From Streptomyces canus (GTDB lineage Bacteria > Actinomycetota > Actinomycetes > Streptomycetales > Streptomycetaceae): a stretch of DNA of 64,000 nucleotides. The notes beneath the pieces were generated by a model that saw nothing but the letters and a program-made list of their open reading frames with translations, was not told the DNA's origin and ran no database searches. A program made the translations under genes and the position numbers. Positions 23,777 through 32,749 of the stretch are shown one piece after another. The number at the start of each line of letters is the position of its first letter. The stretch's first letter is position 1. Location: positions 310,001 through 374,000 of the forward strand of contig NZ_KQ948657.1 of the NCBI RefSeq assembly GCF_001514145.1, written 5' to 3'.

Positions 23777-24667
23777 CTACTTCCCCGTGATCGTGCCGAA
23801 GTCGGTGCCCGAGCCGAGCAGCAGCCCGGCGGCCAGCAGAAGCATCGTGGCCGGAACCATGAAGGTGGTGATCATCATGGTGGCCTTGGGGACCGCGCGG
23901 GCGGCCTTGCGGCGGGCGTTCTGGGCGTCCGTACGGCGCATGTCCTTGGCCAGGGAGACCAGGGTGTCCACGATGGGCGCGCCCAGTTCCTCGCCCTGCT
24001 GCAGCGCCGTCACGAACATCGCGACCTGTTCGGAGTCGTTGCGGCGGCGCAGCTCCGCGAAGGCCTGGCGGCGGCTCATGCCCAGGTCCATCTGGCGGAG
24101 TGTGATGCGCAGTTCGTCGGCCCAGGGGCCCTCGTACTTGGAGGCCACGCGGTCCAGCGCCTGGCGGAAGCCCAGACCCGCGCTCACCACCACCGCCAGC
24201 ACGTCCAGGAAGTCGGGGAGCGTGCGCTCGATGACGTCCTTCCTGACCCGGATCGCCGACCAGATGCCGACCTCCGTCCAGAACGCCCCGAAGGCCAGCA
24301 GGAGCAGGGCCACCAGGATCTGGCCGCGGAGGAGGAAGACCAGGAAACCCAGGGCGCCGAGGAAGCCGTAGACCGCCCTGCGGGCCGCGTAGCGGTGGAT
24401 GGTCAGGCCGCCGGGGTTGCCCGCGAGGTCGATCTTGCGGCGGTACTTGGCGACCTGTTTGGGGCCCATCAGACGCAGCACGGCGGGGGCGTAGCGCATG
24501 CCCATGCGGTCGATGAGGGAGTCCACCGCGCCGGTGCGGGTCGATCCGACCTCCAGTGCCAGCACCAGGTCGCTCGGCAGTTTCGCCTCCGCCCGGTACA
24601 TACGGAGGCCGGCGAAGACGCCCCACACGCTCACGGCCATCAACAGGGCCAGTCCGATACCGATCAT
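23777..24667 (-). CDS. tadC: TadC, inner-membrane platform protein
   Basis: This 296-residue protein is a type II secretion F/TadC homologue. It has an N-terminal membrane anchor, cytoplasmic helices with FLDVLAVVVSAGLGFRQALD and a central MSRRQAFAELRRRNDSEQVA motif. Membrane segments near 100-125 and the C-terminus (MVPATMLLLAAGLLLG) complete it. With TadB it forms the platform on which TadA drives pilin assembly. The ATG at 24667 is 10 nt after the tadB stop. Length is normal for the family. Confidence 0.92.
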   Translation of the reverse strand: MIGIGLALLMAVSVWGVFAGLRMYRAEAKLPSDLVLALEVGSTRTGAVDSLIDRMGMRYAPAVLRLMGPKQVAKYRRKIDLAGNPGGLTIHRYAARRAVYGFLGALGFLVFLLRGQILVALLLLAFGAFWTEVGIWSAIRVRKDVIERTLPDFLDVLAVVVSAGLGFRQALDRVASKYEGPWADELRITLRQMDLGMSRRQAFAELRRRNDSEQVAMFVTALQQGEELGAPIVDTLVSLAKDMRRTDAQNARRKAARAVPKATMMITTFMVPATMLLLAAGLLLGSGTDFGTITGK

Positions 24668-24677
24668 GGCCGCCCCC

Positions 24678-25622
24678 TCAGACGTCGATCCGGGACAGGC
24701 GGCGGATCAGGATGAATCCCACCGCGTACAGGGCGAACGCGATGATCACCGCCGCCTGGCCGAGTGGTGAGCCCGTCATGCGTTCCAGCGCACCGTCCTT
24801 GACGCCGTTCATCAGGAACAGGGAGCCGATGCCCAGGACCGGGACCGCGTACGACGTCATGTTCACCTGGGAGAGCTGGGTGCGGACCTCGCGCCGCGTC
24901 TCCTTGCGCTCCTCCAGCGTCTCGGTCAGGTTCCGCAAGGCGCTGACCACCTGGCCGCCGGCCCGGCTCGACAGCACCAGGGTCGTCACCAGGACCACCA
25001 GCTCCCGGGACGGCAGTCGCTTCGCCATCTCGTCCAGCGCGTCCTCCATCGACACGCCCACCGCCAACTGGTTGGCCACCTTCGCCAGTTCCTCCCCCGC
25101 CGGTGCCTCCAGTTCCTCCGCCGCCATGCCGATCGCGGTGCGCAGGGCGAGGCCCGCGTGGGTGGCGTTGGCCAGGATGCGGGCCAGTTCGGGGAGTTGG
25201 TTGATGAACTTCTCGATGCGCTTCTGCCGCTGCCAGTTGAGGAACTGCACCGCCGCCCAGACGCCCGCCAGACCGGCCAGCGGGCCGAAGAAGGGCGCCA
25301 GGGTCGCCTGGCCGATCAGCCACAGGCCTCCGACTAGCCCGACCATCGCGGCGAAGAACTCGCCCGGCGTCACGTCCAGCCCGGTCGCCGCCAGCCGGAG
25401 TTCCAGCTGCCTGCCGAGCCGGGTGCGGCGCAGCCGGCGGTCCAGGTCGCGGAAGTGCCGGCGGCGGCCGGTGTACGGCACCTGGCTCGCGGCCGACAGC
25501 CGGTCGACCAGCGCCGCCCGCTGGGCCCGTCCCCTGGCGTAGAAGTGGATGCCCACGACGGCGAGCGCGCAGGTCAGCAGGGTGGCGCCGATGGTGAGCG
25601 TGACTAGGGTCTGCAGGTCCAT
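24678..25622 (-). CDS. tadB: TadB, inner-membrane platform protein
   Basis: The 314-residue protein starts with a membrane segment (VTLTIGATLLTCALAVVGIH) and carries the T2SSF domain: FINQLPELARILANATHAGL, ALRTAIGMAAEEL, SMEDALDEMAKRLPSRELVV and LSSRAGGQVVSALRNLTETL. A C-terminal helix FALYAVGFILIRRLSRI closes it. It pairs with TadC as the polytopic platform of the Tad secretion system. It lies 11 nt after tadA and 10 nt before tadC in the same leftward operon. All hallmark segments are intact. Confidence 0.92.
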   Translation of the reverse strand: MDLQTLVTLTIGATLLTCALAVVGIHFYARGRAQRAALVDRLSAASQVPYTGRRRHFRDLDRRLRRTRLGRQLELRLAATGLDVTPGEFFAAMVGLVGGLWLIGQATLAPFFGPLAGLAGVWAAVQFLNWQRQKRIEKFINQLPELARILANATHAGLALRTAIGMAAEELEAPAGEELAKVANQLAVGVSMEDALDEMAKRLPSRELVVLVTTLVLSSRAGGQVVSALRNLTETLEERKETRREVRTQLSQVNMTSYAVPVLGIGSLFLMNGVKDGALERMTGSPLGQAAVIIAFALYAVGFILIRRLSRIDV

Positions 25623-25633
25623 GGGGGTGGGTC

Positions 25634-26971
25634 CTACCTGGCTTCTCGGATGGCCAACTGGTTCGCGGACTGGGCCACGCCGAAGGCCTGGGGCGTGGGC
25701 TGGCTCGCCATGTAGAGGCGGTCGACGGTACGGCGCGGAAGCGGGAAGTACTCGAACCGGCCGTAGATCCGGCCGTCCGCCGCCATCGGCTGGGCGTCGA
25801 AGCGGGCCACCGTGGCCAGCCGGTACGGCTCGCTGCCGTGGCTGTCGAGCAGGGCGATCTCGGTGATCCGGCGGGCGCCGTCGGCGAACCGGGTGAGCTG
25901 GATGATCACGTCGACCGCGCTGTTGATCTGGTCGTGCAGCGCCTCGAAGGGGATCTCCACCTCCGACATCGAGGCCAGGGTCTTCAGCCGCATCAGCGCG
26001 TCCTCCGCGCTGTTGGCGTGGACGGTGGCGAGGGAGCCGTCGTGGCCCGTCGACATCGCCTGGAGCATGTCCAGGGACTCACCGCCGCGGACCTCGCCGA
26101 CCACGATCCGGTCGGGGCGCATCCGCAGCGAGTTGCGGACCAGATCGCGGATGGTGACCCGGCCCTGGCCCTCCACGTTCGGCGGCCGCGACTCCAGCCG
26201 GACCACGTGCCGCTGCTGGAGCTGGAGTTCGGCCGAGTCCTCGATGGTGATGATCCGGTCGCCCTCCGGGATGAGCCCGGACAGCGCGTTGAGCAGGGTC
26301 GTCTTCCCCGTGCCCGTCGCGCCCGACACGATGATGTTGAAGCGCGCCTGCACCAGGCCCGCCAGCAGGTACAGCATGTTCTCGTCGAGCGAGTCGAAGC
26401 CGACCAGTTCCTGCAGCGTGTAGGAGCGGGGGAAGCGGCGGATCGTGAGGATCGCGCCGGTCAGGGAGAGCGGCGGGATGATGACGTTCACCCGCTCGCC
26501 GGACGGGAGGCGCGCGTCGACCATCGGGTTCGTCTCGTCCACGCGCCGGTTGACCGTGGAGACTATTCGCTCGATGGTCTGCATCAGCTGGTCGTGGGAC
26601 GGGAAGCGCAGGGGCAGCTGCTCGACGCGGCCGCCGCGTTCGACGAAGATCGAGTCCGGGCCGTTGACCATGATCTCGGTGATGGAGGCGTCTTCGAGCA
26701 GCGGCTCCAGGATGCCGAGACCGAGGGCCTCGTCGACCACCCGCCGGATGAGCTGCGAGCGTTCGACCGTCGACAGGACCGGACCCTCACGGCTGATGAT
26801 GTGCCCGAGCACCCGCTCGAGACGGGCCCGGCGCTCGGCCGCCGCCAGCACGCTCATCTCCGCGAGGTCGATCTCCTCCAGGAGCTTGGCGCGGTAGGAG
26901 GAGACGAGGTGGCCGTCCTCACCCCGGCTGCCGTTCTCCTCGGGGGTGTTGATGCGGGACCGCAGACTCAT
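25634..26971 (-). CDS. tadA: TadA/CpaF secretion ATPase
   Basis: The 445-residue protein is a CpaF/TadA-type ATPase of the secretion-ATPase superfamily. It has an N-terminal domain (about 20-180), Walker [10 protein letters not shown] at 217-225, an Asp box, a [22 protein letters not shown] region with Walker B glycine, and a [12 protein letters not shown]is box. It hydrolyses ATP in the cytoplasm to power Flp pilus assembly. All catalytic motifs are intact. The ATG at 26971 follows an AGGTACCT-type weak ribosome site. It sits 12 nt after the TadE-like gene in the same transcript. Confidence 0.95.
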   Translation of the reverse strand: MSLRSRINTPEENGSRGEDGHLVSSYRAKLLEEIDLAEMSVLAAAERRARLERVLGHIISREGPVLSTVERSQLIRRVVDEALGLGILEPLLEDASITEIMVNGPDSIFVERGGRVEQLPLRFPSHDQLMQTIERIVSTVNRRVDETNPMVDARLPSGERVNVIIPPLSLTGAILTIRRFPRSYTLQELVGFDSLDENMLYLLAGLVQARFNIIVSGATGTGKTTLLNALSGLIPEGDRIITIEDSAELQLQQRHVVRLESRPPNVEGQGRVTIRDLVRNSLRMRPDRIVVGEVRGGESLDMLQAMSTGHDGSLATVHANSAEDALMRLKTLASMSEVEIPFEALHDQINSAVDVIIQLTRFADGARRITEIALLDSHGSEPYRLATVARFDAQPMAADGRIYGRFEYFPLPRRTVDRLYMASQPTPQAFGVAQSANQLAIREAR

Positions 26972-26983
26972 GAGGTACCTCGT

Positions 26984-27337
26984 TCAGTGGTCGAGCGGCA
27001 TGGTGGCGGTCTTGACGGCGGGATCGAAGTCCCAGCCGGGGACGATCGACGGGATCTGGACGGTGGCGGTGACGGTGACCGAGTCGCCTCCGCCGCCCTC
27101 GGCGCAGTCGACGGACAGCCAGTCGCTGATCGCGTTCACACAGCCCTCCTGCGCGCTCATGTCCAGCGAGGCGGCCCGCGCCCCGGCCCTGGCCGCCGTA
27201 CCGGCCTGCTGGGCGGTGTAGGCGATGAGCCCGATCTGGACGCCCGCCATGGCGACGAGGATCAGGATCGGGATGAAGCCCAGGTACTCGAGGGCCACCT
27301 GGCCGCGGTCGCGCGTGCTCTTCCGGGAGTACGACAT
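26984..27337 (-). CDS. TadE-like minor pseudopilin, first copy
   Basis: The 117-residue protein starts with a short charged segment (MSYSRKSTRDRGQVALEYLG), followed by a membrane helix FIPILILVAMAGVQIGLIAYTAQ and an extracytoplasmic domain with two Cys. The R-G-Q-x-x-x-E-Y-L-G pattern is the TadE/TadF prepilin-like signature with the conserved Glu. TadE-type proteins act as minor pseudopilins. It overlaps nothing but lies 1 nt after the second TadE-like gene stop, so the pair is tightly coupled. Confidence 0.85.
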   Translation of the reverse strand: MSYSRKSTRDRGQVALEYLGFIPILILVAMAGVQIGLIAYTAQQAGTAARAGARAASLDMSAQEGCVNAISDWLSVDCAEGGGGDSVTVTATVQIPSIVPGWDFDPAVKTATMPLDH

Positions 27338-27338
27338 C

Positions 27339-27710
27339 TCAGTCCTTGTCCTCCTCCACGGCGCCCGCGTGTCCGTCGACCTGGAAGGGGAAGGCGATCG
27401 CGCCCGGGAAGAGGACGGGGACGTCCAGGTGGACATCGGCCGTGACATAGCCACCGCCGGTGGCACAGTCCACCTGGCCGGTCCAGGCGCCGGGCAGCTT
27501 GTCCAGTCCCGCCTGCTCGCACGCGGCCTCCCGCTCCCCCGGTGGCGCCGCCGTCGCGGCCCGTACCGCCTCGTCCGCAGCATTCCCCGCGAGCGTGTAC
27601 GTGTATCCCAGCAGCACGAACTGCCACAGCAACACCAGCGTGATCAGGATCAGCGGGGTCATCCCGAGGAACTCGATGGTCACCTGCCCCTCGTCCCGCC
27701 GCCCGCTCAC
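27339..27710 (-). CDS. TadE-like minor pseudopilin, second copy
   Basis: The 123-residue protein has the TadE signature DEGQVTIEFLGMTPLILITL, a membrane helix VLLWQFVLLGYTYTLAG, and an exported domain with paired Cys (AACEQAG, VDCATGGG). It starts with GTG at 27710; the GTGA contains the stop of the cpaE-like gene, so translation is coupled. Two adjacent TadE-like proteins are normal for Tad loci, where they act as minor pseudopilins that are processed and assembled with the Flp pilin. Confidence 0.87.
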   Translation of the reverse strand: MSGRRDEGQVTIEFLGMTPLILITLVLLWQFVLLGYTYTLAGNAADEAVRAATAAPPGEREAACEQAGLDKLPGAWTGQVDCATGGGYVTADVHLDVPVLFPGAIAFPFQVDGHAGAVEEDKD

Positions 27711-28957
27711 CTCCCGAGCTCCCTGCGCCGCCGGAAGGCCAGCGCGCCGCGCTCCCGGCCTCCGTTGCGATGGGAGTTCGCCTCCGAGCCCTTGACCAGG
27801 CCCAGTTCACCGGCGAGCGTCCACAGGGCCTGCTTGACCGTGCCCTTGGCGTCGAGTTCGTGGACCCGCCCCGCGTCCACCGCGCCCTGGAGCTCCTTGA
27901 AGTTCGCCGGGATCACGGTCGCCGCGACACCGGTGCCGGTGATCTTCTGGATGAGCGCGGGCTGGATCTCCGTGGCGCGGCTGTGCCGGTTGACGACGAC
28001 GGTGGTCTCCTCGGCCTTGCGGACCTGGAGGCGGTCCCACATGCGCACGGCACGCTTGGCGCCGCGTACGGCGACCACGTCGGGCGTGGTGACCAGCAGG
28101 GCCGTGTCGGCCATCTCCACGACCGCCGCGCCGGCCCCGCTGAGCTGCGACCCGCAGTCGACCACCACGACCTCGTAGCGGGAGCGCAGCGCGCTCACGA
28201 TCTGGCGGGCGGCGCGCTCGGTGACCTCCTCGCCGCGCTCGCCCTCGCCGGGGGCGAGCAGCAGCGCGAGGCCCGTGTCGTGGGGGAAGACGGCGTCGGC
28301 GAGGACGCGCGGGGAGATGTCGGTGATGGTGGCGAGGTCGGCGACCGAGCGGCGGAACTGGACGTCCAGATAGGAGGCGACGTCGCCGGTCTGGAGGTCC
28401 ATGTCGAGCAGGGCGGTGGTGCGGCCGGAGGCCTGGGCGGCGAGGGCGAGCTGGATGGCGGCCGTGGTGGCGCCGACGCCGCCCTTGGCGCCGCTGACGG
28501 TGACGACGGTGCCGCCGATGCCGGTGAACACGTCGGTGGCGGCGCCCAGGTGCCGTCGTACGCCCGTCGACCACTGGGCGACCGCGTGCACCCGGGTGGC
28601 GAGTTCCTCGTAGCCGAGCGGGAGGGAGATCAGACCGCGGGCGCCGTAGTCCATGGCGGCCTGGAAGAGGCCGGGGCTGACGTCGGAGGTGACGAGGATG
28701 ACGCCGACGGCCGGGAAACGCAGGGCGACCTCACGGATCAGCTCCAGGGCCGGGACGGGCCCGATCCGCTCGTGCACCACGACGACCTCGGGCAGCTCGT
28801 CGATCGACTCGGACGCCAGGCGTGCGAGGGTGTCGATGAGCTGGGTGGAGTCGGTCACCGGGACGACCGGCTCGGCGTCCGGGAGCTGGCTGAGCAGCGT
28901 GGTGAGGGAGCGGACCGCGTCCGCGTCGCCGACTGCCGGGAGGATCCTCGTGGGCAT
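27707..28957 (-). CDS. cpaE: CpaE/TadZ-like ATPase, polar localisation factor
   Basis: The 416-residue protein combines an N-terminal receiver-like pseudo-domain (about 1-130, VVVVHERIGPVPALELIREV) with a MinD/ParA-type ATPase. The deviant Walker A is SGAKGGVGATT at 155-165, followed by TALLDMDLQTGDVASYLD and VVVVDCGSQLSGAG switch regions. CpaE/TadZ proteins place the Tad machine in the cell. The C-terminus is basic (GGRERGALAFRRRRELGR) and may contact membrane or DNA. Its stop is inside the GTG start of the next TadE-like gene. The upstream cpaB-like gene ends 9 nt earlier. Confidence 0.9.
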   Translation of the reverse strand: MPTRILPAVGDADAVRSLTTLLSQLPDAEPVVPVTDSTQLIDTLARLASESIDELPEVVVVHERIGPVPALELIREVALRFPAVGVILVTSDVSPGLFQAAMDYGARGLISLPLGYEELATRVHAVAQWSTGVRRHLGAATDVFTGIGGTVVTVSGAKGGVGATTAAIQLALAAQASGRTTALLDMDLQTGDVASYLDVQFRRSVADLATITDISPRVLADAVFPHDTGLALLLAPGEGERGEEVTERAARQIVSALRSRYEVVVVDCGSQLSGAGAAVVEMADTALLVTTPDVVAVRGAKRAVRMWDRLQVRKAEETTVVVNRHSRATEIQPALIQKITGTGVAATVIPANFKELQGAVDAGRVHELDAKGTVKQALWTLAGELGLVKGSEANSHRNGGRERGALAFRRRRELGR

Positions 28958-28966
28958 GGCGGCCTC

Positions 28967-29674
28967 TCACTTGTCCTTCGCGAGTTCGTACGTGCGCTCC
29001 TGCTCGGGCACGGTCCCGGTCTCGCCCGGCGCGACCAGGGCGAGCCGGACCCGCTTGGCGAACGACTCGGCGTACGTGATGCGCTGGGCGTCGAGGGCGG
29101 AGAGGGCGAAGGTGATGGGGCGGGCCTCGGTCGCCGCGCGGGTGCGGTCGTCGGCGTCGGGTTCGAGAGCCTTGAGCTGCCCGACATCGAGGACCCGGGC
29201 GTTCGTCACGATGATCTTGGACAGGTCGGGATCGCCCTCCTTCTGCCCCTCGAAGGTGGCGTACACGTTGACCGCGGAGCCTGCCGTGATCTTTCCGGCG
29301 ACGCCGGTCGCCGCGTCGATCATGATGGCGATCTCCTGCTGTCCGGGCTGCAGAGCGGGCTGGTCGACGATCATGTCGCTCTGCAGCAGCGAGCCCTTCT
29401 TCAGGGTCGTCACGGCGATCTTGCCCCGGACGGCGGCGAGGTCGGTGATCGCGTTGGCCGACAGCCAGCGCTCGGGCATCTCGGTCTTCTCGAACTGCGC
29501 CGCGCTGAGCCGGGTGTAGGGCTCGATGTCCTTTTTGACCTCGTACGCCGTGACCTCGGGGCCGACCTTGGACTTCACGTCGTCGATGACGGAGAGCACG
29601 CCGGCGAAGGCCGCGAGGGCGCCCAGGACCGACAGGAGCAGGAGTATCACGCCGCGGCGCTGACGGGAGTTCAT
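28967..29674 (-). CDS. cpaB: CpaB/RcpC-like SAF-domain protein
   Basis: The 235-residue protein has one N-terminal membrane anchor (VILLLLSVLGALAAFAGVLSV), then a SAF domain (YTRLSAAQFEKTEMPERWLS and KIAVTTLKKGSLLQSDMIVD) and a RcpC-type C-terminal part (AIMIDAATGVAGKITAGSAV, then NVYATFEGQ and RVLDVG). CpaB/RcpC is a periplasmic or wall-facing assembly component of Tad pili, possibly binding peptidoglycan. It lies 9 nt upstream of the cpaE-like gene and 66 nt after the zinc-ribbon gene. Length is close to the family norm. Confidence 0.88.
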   Translation of the reverse strand: MNSRQRRGVILLLLSVLGALAAFAGVLSVIDDVKSKVGPEVTAYEVKKDIEPYTRLSAAQFEKTEMPERWLSANAITDLAAVRGKIAVTTLKKGSLLQSDMIVDQPALQPGQQEIAIMIDAATGVAGKITAGSAVNVYATFEGQKEGDPDLSKIIVTNARVLDVGQLKALEPDADDRTRAATEARPITFALSALDAQRITYAESFAKRVRLALVAPGETGTVPEQERTYELAKDK

Positions 29675-29740
29675 GAACCGTACAACCTCGTTGGGGGGCT
29701 CGGTCGAGCGGAATCGGGGACGGGGGCGATCCGGTACGGC

Positions 29741-30631
29741 TCACCCGGCGGGCAGTTGGTGCTGTCGCTGCTGTTGCTGCTGGGGAACGGGTGTCACGGG
29801 TGCGGTGGCCGAACAGAACACGCAGCGGTCACCGATGACGTCGATACCGCACCAGTGACAGATGTTCTGCCGTACCGAGGTGACCAGTTGGTAAAGGACG
29901 GACAGGTCGGGCAGGAAGCTGCAGAACTCGATCAGCTTGCCGGTGCCCCACCACTCGGCGGACTCGGCGGGCAGCGGGCTCTCGCGCAGCCCCTGGATCC
30001 GCCAGGACTTGGCCAGCGCCCCGGAGACCCAGTCGGACTGGAGCTGACCGCGGGCGACCAGCATCGAGGTGGCGAACTCCGGACCGGCGAGCGTGGCGTC
30101 CGGGGTGATTTTGACGAGCTGTGGCTGGGGGTGGGCGAGCACGGCGAACTGGCTGCCCGGCACCCAGGACTTGGCGTGCGACTTCAGGCCGACGGGGACC
30201 CGGTCGAGCTTGGCCACCGAGCCGAGGAGGGCGCCCGCGTGGAGGTAGTGGGTGAGCAGCCGGCCGGCCGAGGCGAGGACGCCCGGGCTGAGGTCGCAGG
30301 AGGCGAGCTGTCTCAACTGGCGGGCGAGGACGGCGATCCCGAGGGGTGGCAGATCGGGCCGGAACAGGGCGATCCGGTCGCTCTCCAGGAGGGACCGCAC
30401 GGTGCGCAGCCGCTGGTCCACCGCCGGGGGCACGGCCTGGGAGTACACGACGATCACATGGCCGTGCTGGTCGATCAGCGTCTGGAGGGCGGCGAGCGAG
30501 TGGTCGAGCGGCTGCCGGCCGAGGCCGTCGAGCACGACGGCGGGCAGAGTCCGCTCGTCCTGCGCCGGCAGCGCCATGTCGGCACCGGTCACGGCGATGG
30601 CAGTTGGCACGCGCAGCTCCCCGTATCCCAT
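29741..30631 (-). CDS. Conserved tad-locus protein with C-terminal zinc ribbon
   Basis: This 296-residue protein opens the leftward tad operon. Its first half resembles a nucleotide-hydrolase-like or receiver-like alpha/beta fold (TAIAVTGADMALPAQDERTL, VVLDGLGRQPLDHSLAAL, VIVVYSQAVPPAVDQRL). The C-terminus has a four-cysteine zinc ribbon, CHWCGIDVIGDRCVFC (near residues 268-283), and a Gln-rich tail. I do not recognise a named family; homologues seem restricted to actinobacterial Tad loci. Its position first in the operon suggests an assembly or regulatory function. The 255-nt gap upstream should hold the operon promoter. Confidence 0.7.
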   Translation of the reverse strand: MGYGELRVPTAIAVTGADMALPAQDERTLPAVVLDGLGRQPLDHSLAALQTLIDQHGHVIVVYSQAVPPAVDQRLRTVRSLLESDRIALFRPDLPPLGIAVLARQLRQLASCDLSPGVLASAGRLLTHYLHAGALLGSVAKLDRVPVGLKSHAKSWVPGSQFAVLAHPQPQLVKITPDATLAGPEFATSMLVARGQLQSDWVSGALAKSWRIQGLRESPLPAESAEWWGTGKLIEFCSFLPDLSVLYQLVTSVRQNICHWCGIDVIGDRCVFCSATAPVTPVPQQQQQRQHQLPAG

Positions 30632-30850
30632 GCCCGTGGGTCCGACGGATCACTCCGGCGCACCCGGTCGACTTCACTGCGTGACTACCTGAGCACTGTA
30701 ACCACGGCTCTATGGCCGGAGAACAGCGATTCTGTGACTTCCTGGCCCGCGCGAGGGATCAAAAGCGGGCGATTACTGCCCAGATGGGGCGCACTTGCCA
30801 CGTGCGCGGGCCGGAGAAAGGCCGGTTGCGTACTCATCCTGACGACATCC

Positions 30851-30880
30851 TTGACAGTGCGATTGGTCTGGACCAACTCT
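30851..30880 (+). promoter_or_regulatory. Chitinase promoter with overlapping DasR-type operator
   Basis: A perfect -35 TTGACA lies at 30851-30856. The palindrome TTGGTCTGGACCAA (30863-30876) fills the spacer; it matches the dre consensus for DasR (core TGGTCT-AGACCA) with a single central change. A weak -10-like AACTCT at 30875-30880 gives an 18-bp spacer. Transcription would then start about 7 nt later, essentially at the ATG at 30887. DasR represses chitinase genes and is released by glucosamine-6-phosphate. The promoter assignment is from the sequence; the regulator is from family knowledge. Confidence 0.75.
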
Positions 30881-30886
30881 CTTGTC

Positions 30887-32569
30887 ATGCCCATACTCAG
30901 CAGAAAACGGCTCTGGACAACAACCGTCACTCTGGCCCTCGCCCTCGGAGTCGCGGGCCCCGCGTCCGCCGCGGACGTCAACAACGCCAAGAACGCCGGC
31001 TTCGAGTCCGGCCTGACCAACTGGACCTGTTCGGCGAGCAGCGGTACGACCGTCTCCTCCCCCGTGCACGGGGGCTCGGCCGCGCTGAAGGCGACGCCGG
31101 CCGGGCAGGACAACGCCAAGTGCGTCCAGACGGTGGCCGTGAAGCCGAACGCGACGTACACGCTGAGCGCCTGGGTGCAGGGCGGCTACGCCTACCTGGG
31201 CGCGACCGGCACCGGCACGACGGACGTGTCGACCTGGACCCCTGACACCGCGTCCTGGAAGCAGCTGACGACCACCTTCACGACGGGCGCCTCGACGACC
31301 TCGGTGACGGTGTACACGCACGGCTGGTACGGACAGGCCGCGTATCTCGCGGACGACGTGTCGGTGTACGGCCCGGACGGGGGCGGCGGGGGCGATCCCG
31401 ACCCTACGGTCCCGGCGGCACCGGCCGGCCTGGCGGTCTCCGGCACGTCCTCGTCGTCCGTCTCCCTGTCCTGGAACGCGGTGTCGGGCGCGACGGGCTA
31501 CCACGTCTACCGGAACGGTACGAAGATCACGGCGGTGACCGGGACGTCGGCGACCGTGACCGGACTGGCCGCGTCGACGTCGTACAGCTTCCAGGTCACG
31601 GCGGTGAACTCGGCGGGTGAGTCCGTGAAGTCGGGCGCGGTGACGGGGACGACGACCGCTTCCCCGGGCGACGGGGGCAGCGCGCTGCCGAAGCACGCGG
31701 TCACCGGGTACTGGCAGAACTTCAACAACGGGGCGACGGTCCAGAAGCTGTCGGCGGTGCAGTCGCAGTACGACATCATCGCGGTCGCGTTTGCGGACGC
31801 CACGACGACTCCGGGCGCCGTGACCTTCACCCTGGACTCGGCCGGGCTCGGCGGGTACACGGTCGACCAGTTCAAGGCGGACATCAAGGCGAAGCAGGCG
31901 GCCGGGAAGAAGGTCGTCATCTCCGTGGGCGGCCAGAACGGCACGGTCTCGGTGAGCGACCCGACGTCGGCGGCGAACTTCGCGAACTCGGTGTACGCGC
32001 TGATGCAGACGTATGGCTTCGACGGGGTCGACATCGATCTGGAGAACGGTCTCAACGCGACCTATATGTCACAGGCGTTGCGATCGCTGTCGGCAAAGGC
32101 GGGGCCGGGGCTGATCCTCACGATGGCACCCCAGACCATCGACATGCAGTCGACGTCCAACGCGTACTTCCAGACCGCGCTGAACGTGAAGGACATCCTC
32201 ACGGTCGTCAACATGCAGTACTACAACAGCGGTTCGATGCTGGGCTGCGACGGCAAGGTCTACTCCCAGGGCTCGGTGGACTTCCTGACCGCCCTGGCGT
32301 GCATCCAGCTGGAGGGCGGACTGTCCCCGTCCCAGGTGGGGCTGGGCCTGCCGGCGTCCACGAGCGGGGCGGGCAGCGGCTATGTCTCGCCCTCCGTGGT
32401 GAACAACGCCCTGGACTGCCTGACGAAGGGCACGGGGTGCGGCTCCTTCAAGCCGTCGAGGACCTACCCGGACCTGCGCGGCGCCATGACCTGGTCGACC
32501 AACTGGGACGCGGCGGCGGGCAACGCGTGGTCCAACACCGTGGGACCGCACGTGCACGGGTTGCCGTAG
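30887..32569 (+). CDS. Secreted GH18 chitinase with CBM and FnIII domains
   Basis: This 560-residue secreted enzyme has a signal peptide cut near ASA-AD (28/29). A carbohydrate-binding beta-sandwich follows (about 29-163, with paired Cys). A Gly/Asp linker, a fibronectin type III domain (about 178-262, APAGLAVSGTSSSSVSLSW) and a GH18 catalytic domain (about 273-560) complete it. The GH18 signature FDGVDIDLEN has Asp379, Asp382, Asp384 and catalytic Glu386, all intact. It should release chitobiose from chitin. No Shine-Dalgarno precedes the ATG, fitting a leaderless transcript from the promoter above. The architecture matches streptomycete chitinases such as ChiA of S. coelicolor, from memory. 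Confidence 0.95.
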   Translation: MPILSRKRLWTTTVTLALALGVAGPASAADVNNAKNAGFESGLTNWTCSASSGTTVSSPVHGGSAALKATPAGQDNAKCVQTVAVKPNATYTLSAWVQGGYAYLGATGTGTTDVSTWTPDTASWKQLTTTFTTGASTTSVTVYTHGWYGQAAYLADDVSVYGPDGGGGGDPDPTVPAAPAGLAVSGTSSSSVSLSWNAVSGATGYHVYRNGTKITAVTGTSATVTGLAASTSYSFQVTAVNSAGESVKSGAVTGTTTASPGDGGSALPKHAVTGYWQNFNNGATVQKLSAVQSQYDIIAVAFADATTTPGAVTFTLDSAGLGGYTVDQFKADIKAKQAAGKKVVISVGGQNGTVSVSDPTSAANFANSVYALMQTYGFDGVDIDLENGLNATYMSQALRSLSAKAGPGLILTMAPQTIDMQSTSNAYFQTALNVKDILTVVNMQYYNSGSMLGCDGKVYSQGSVDFLTALACIQLEGGLSPSQVGLGLPASTSGAGSGYVSPSVVNNALDCLTKGTGCGSFKPSRTYPDLRGAMTWSTNWDAAAGNAWSNTVGPHVHGLP

Positions 32570-32749
32570 CCGTTGGCCCGTCTCCCTGATCGTCAGTCGC
32601 AGCTCCTGCGCACCCGTGCCGCGGAGCGTGACCAGGGCGGAGTGCACGGGTCGACCGCGTTGCTCGTCACCGTCGGATCGATCGGCGCCCGTGTGTCGCG
32701 AACCAGCGAGAAGCGGGCGCCGAGGCGGACGGGACCGCGGAGGCAGCCG

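Noticed and set aside
27770..30886. Very long rightward open frame running into the chitinase from across the tad genes
   Set aside because: It is antisense to cpaE, cpaB and the zinc-ribbon gene, which have clear families; the chitinase signal peptide starts at 30887. Long antisense frames are common at this GC content.
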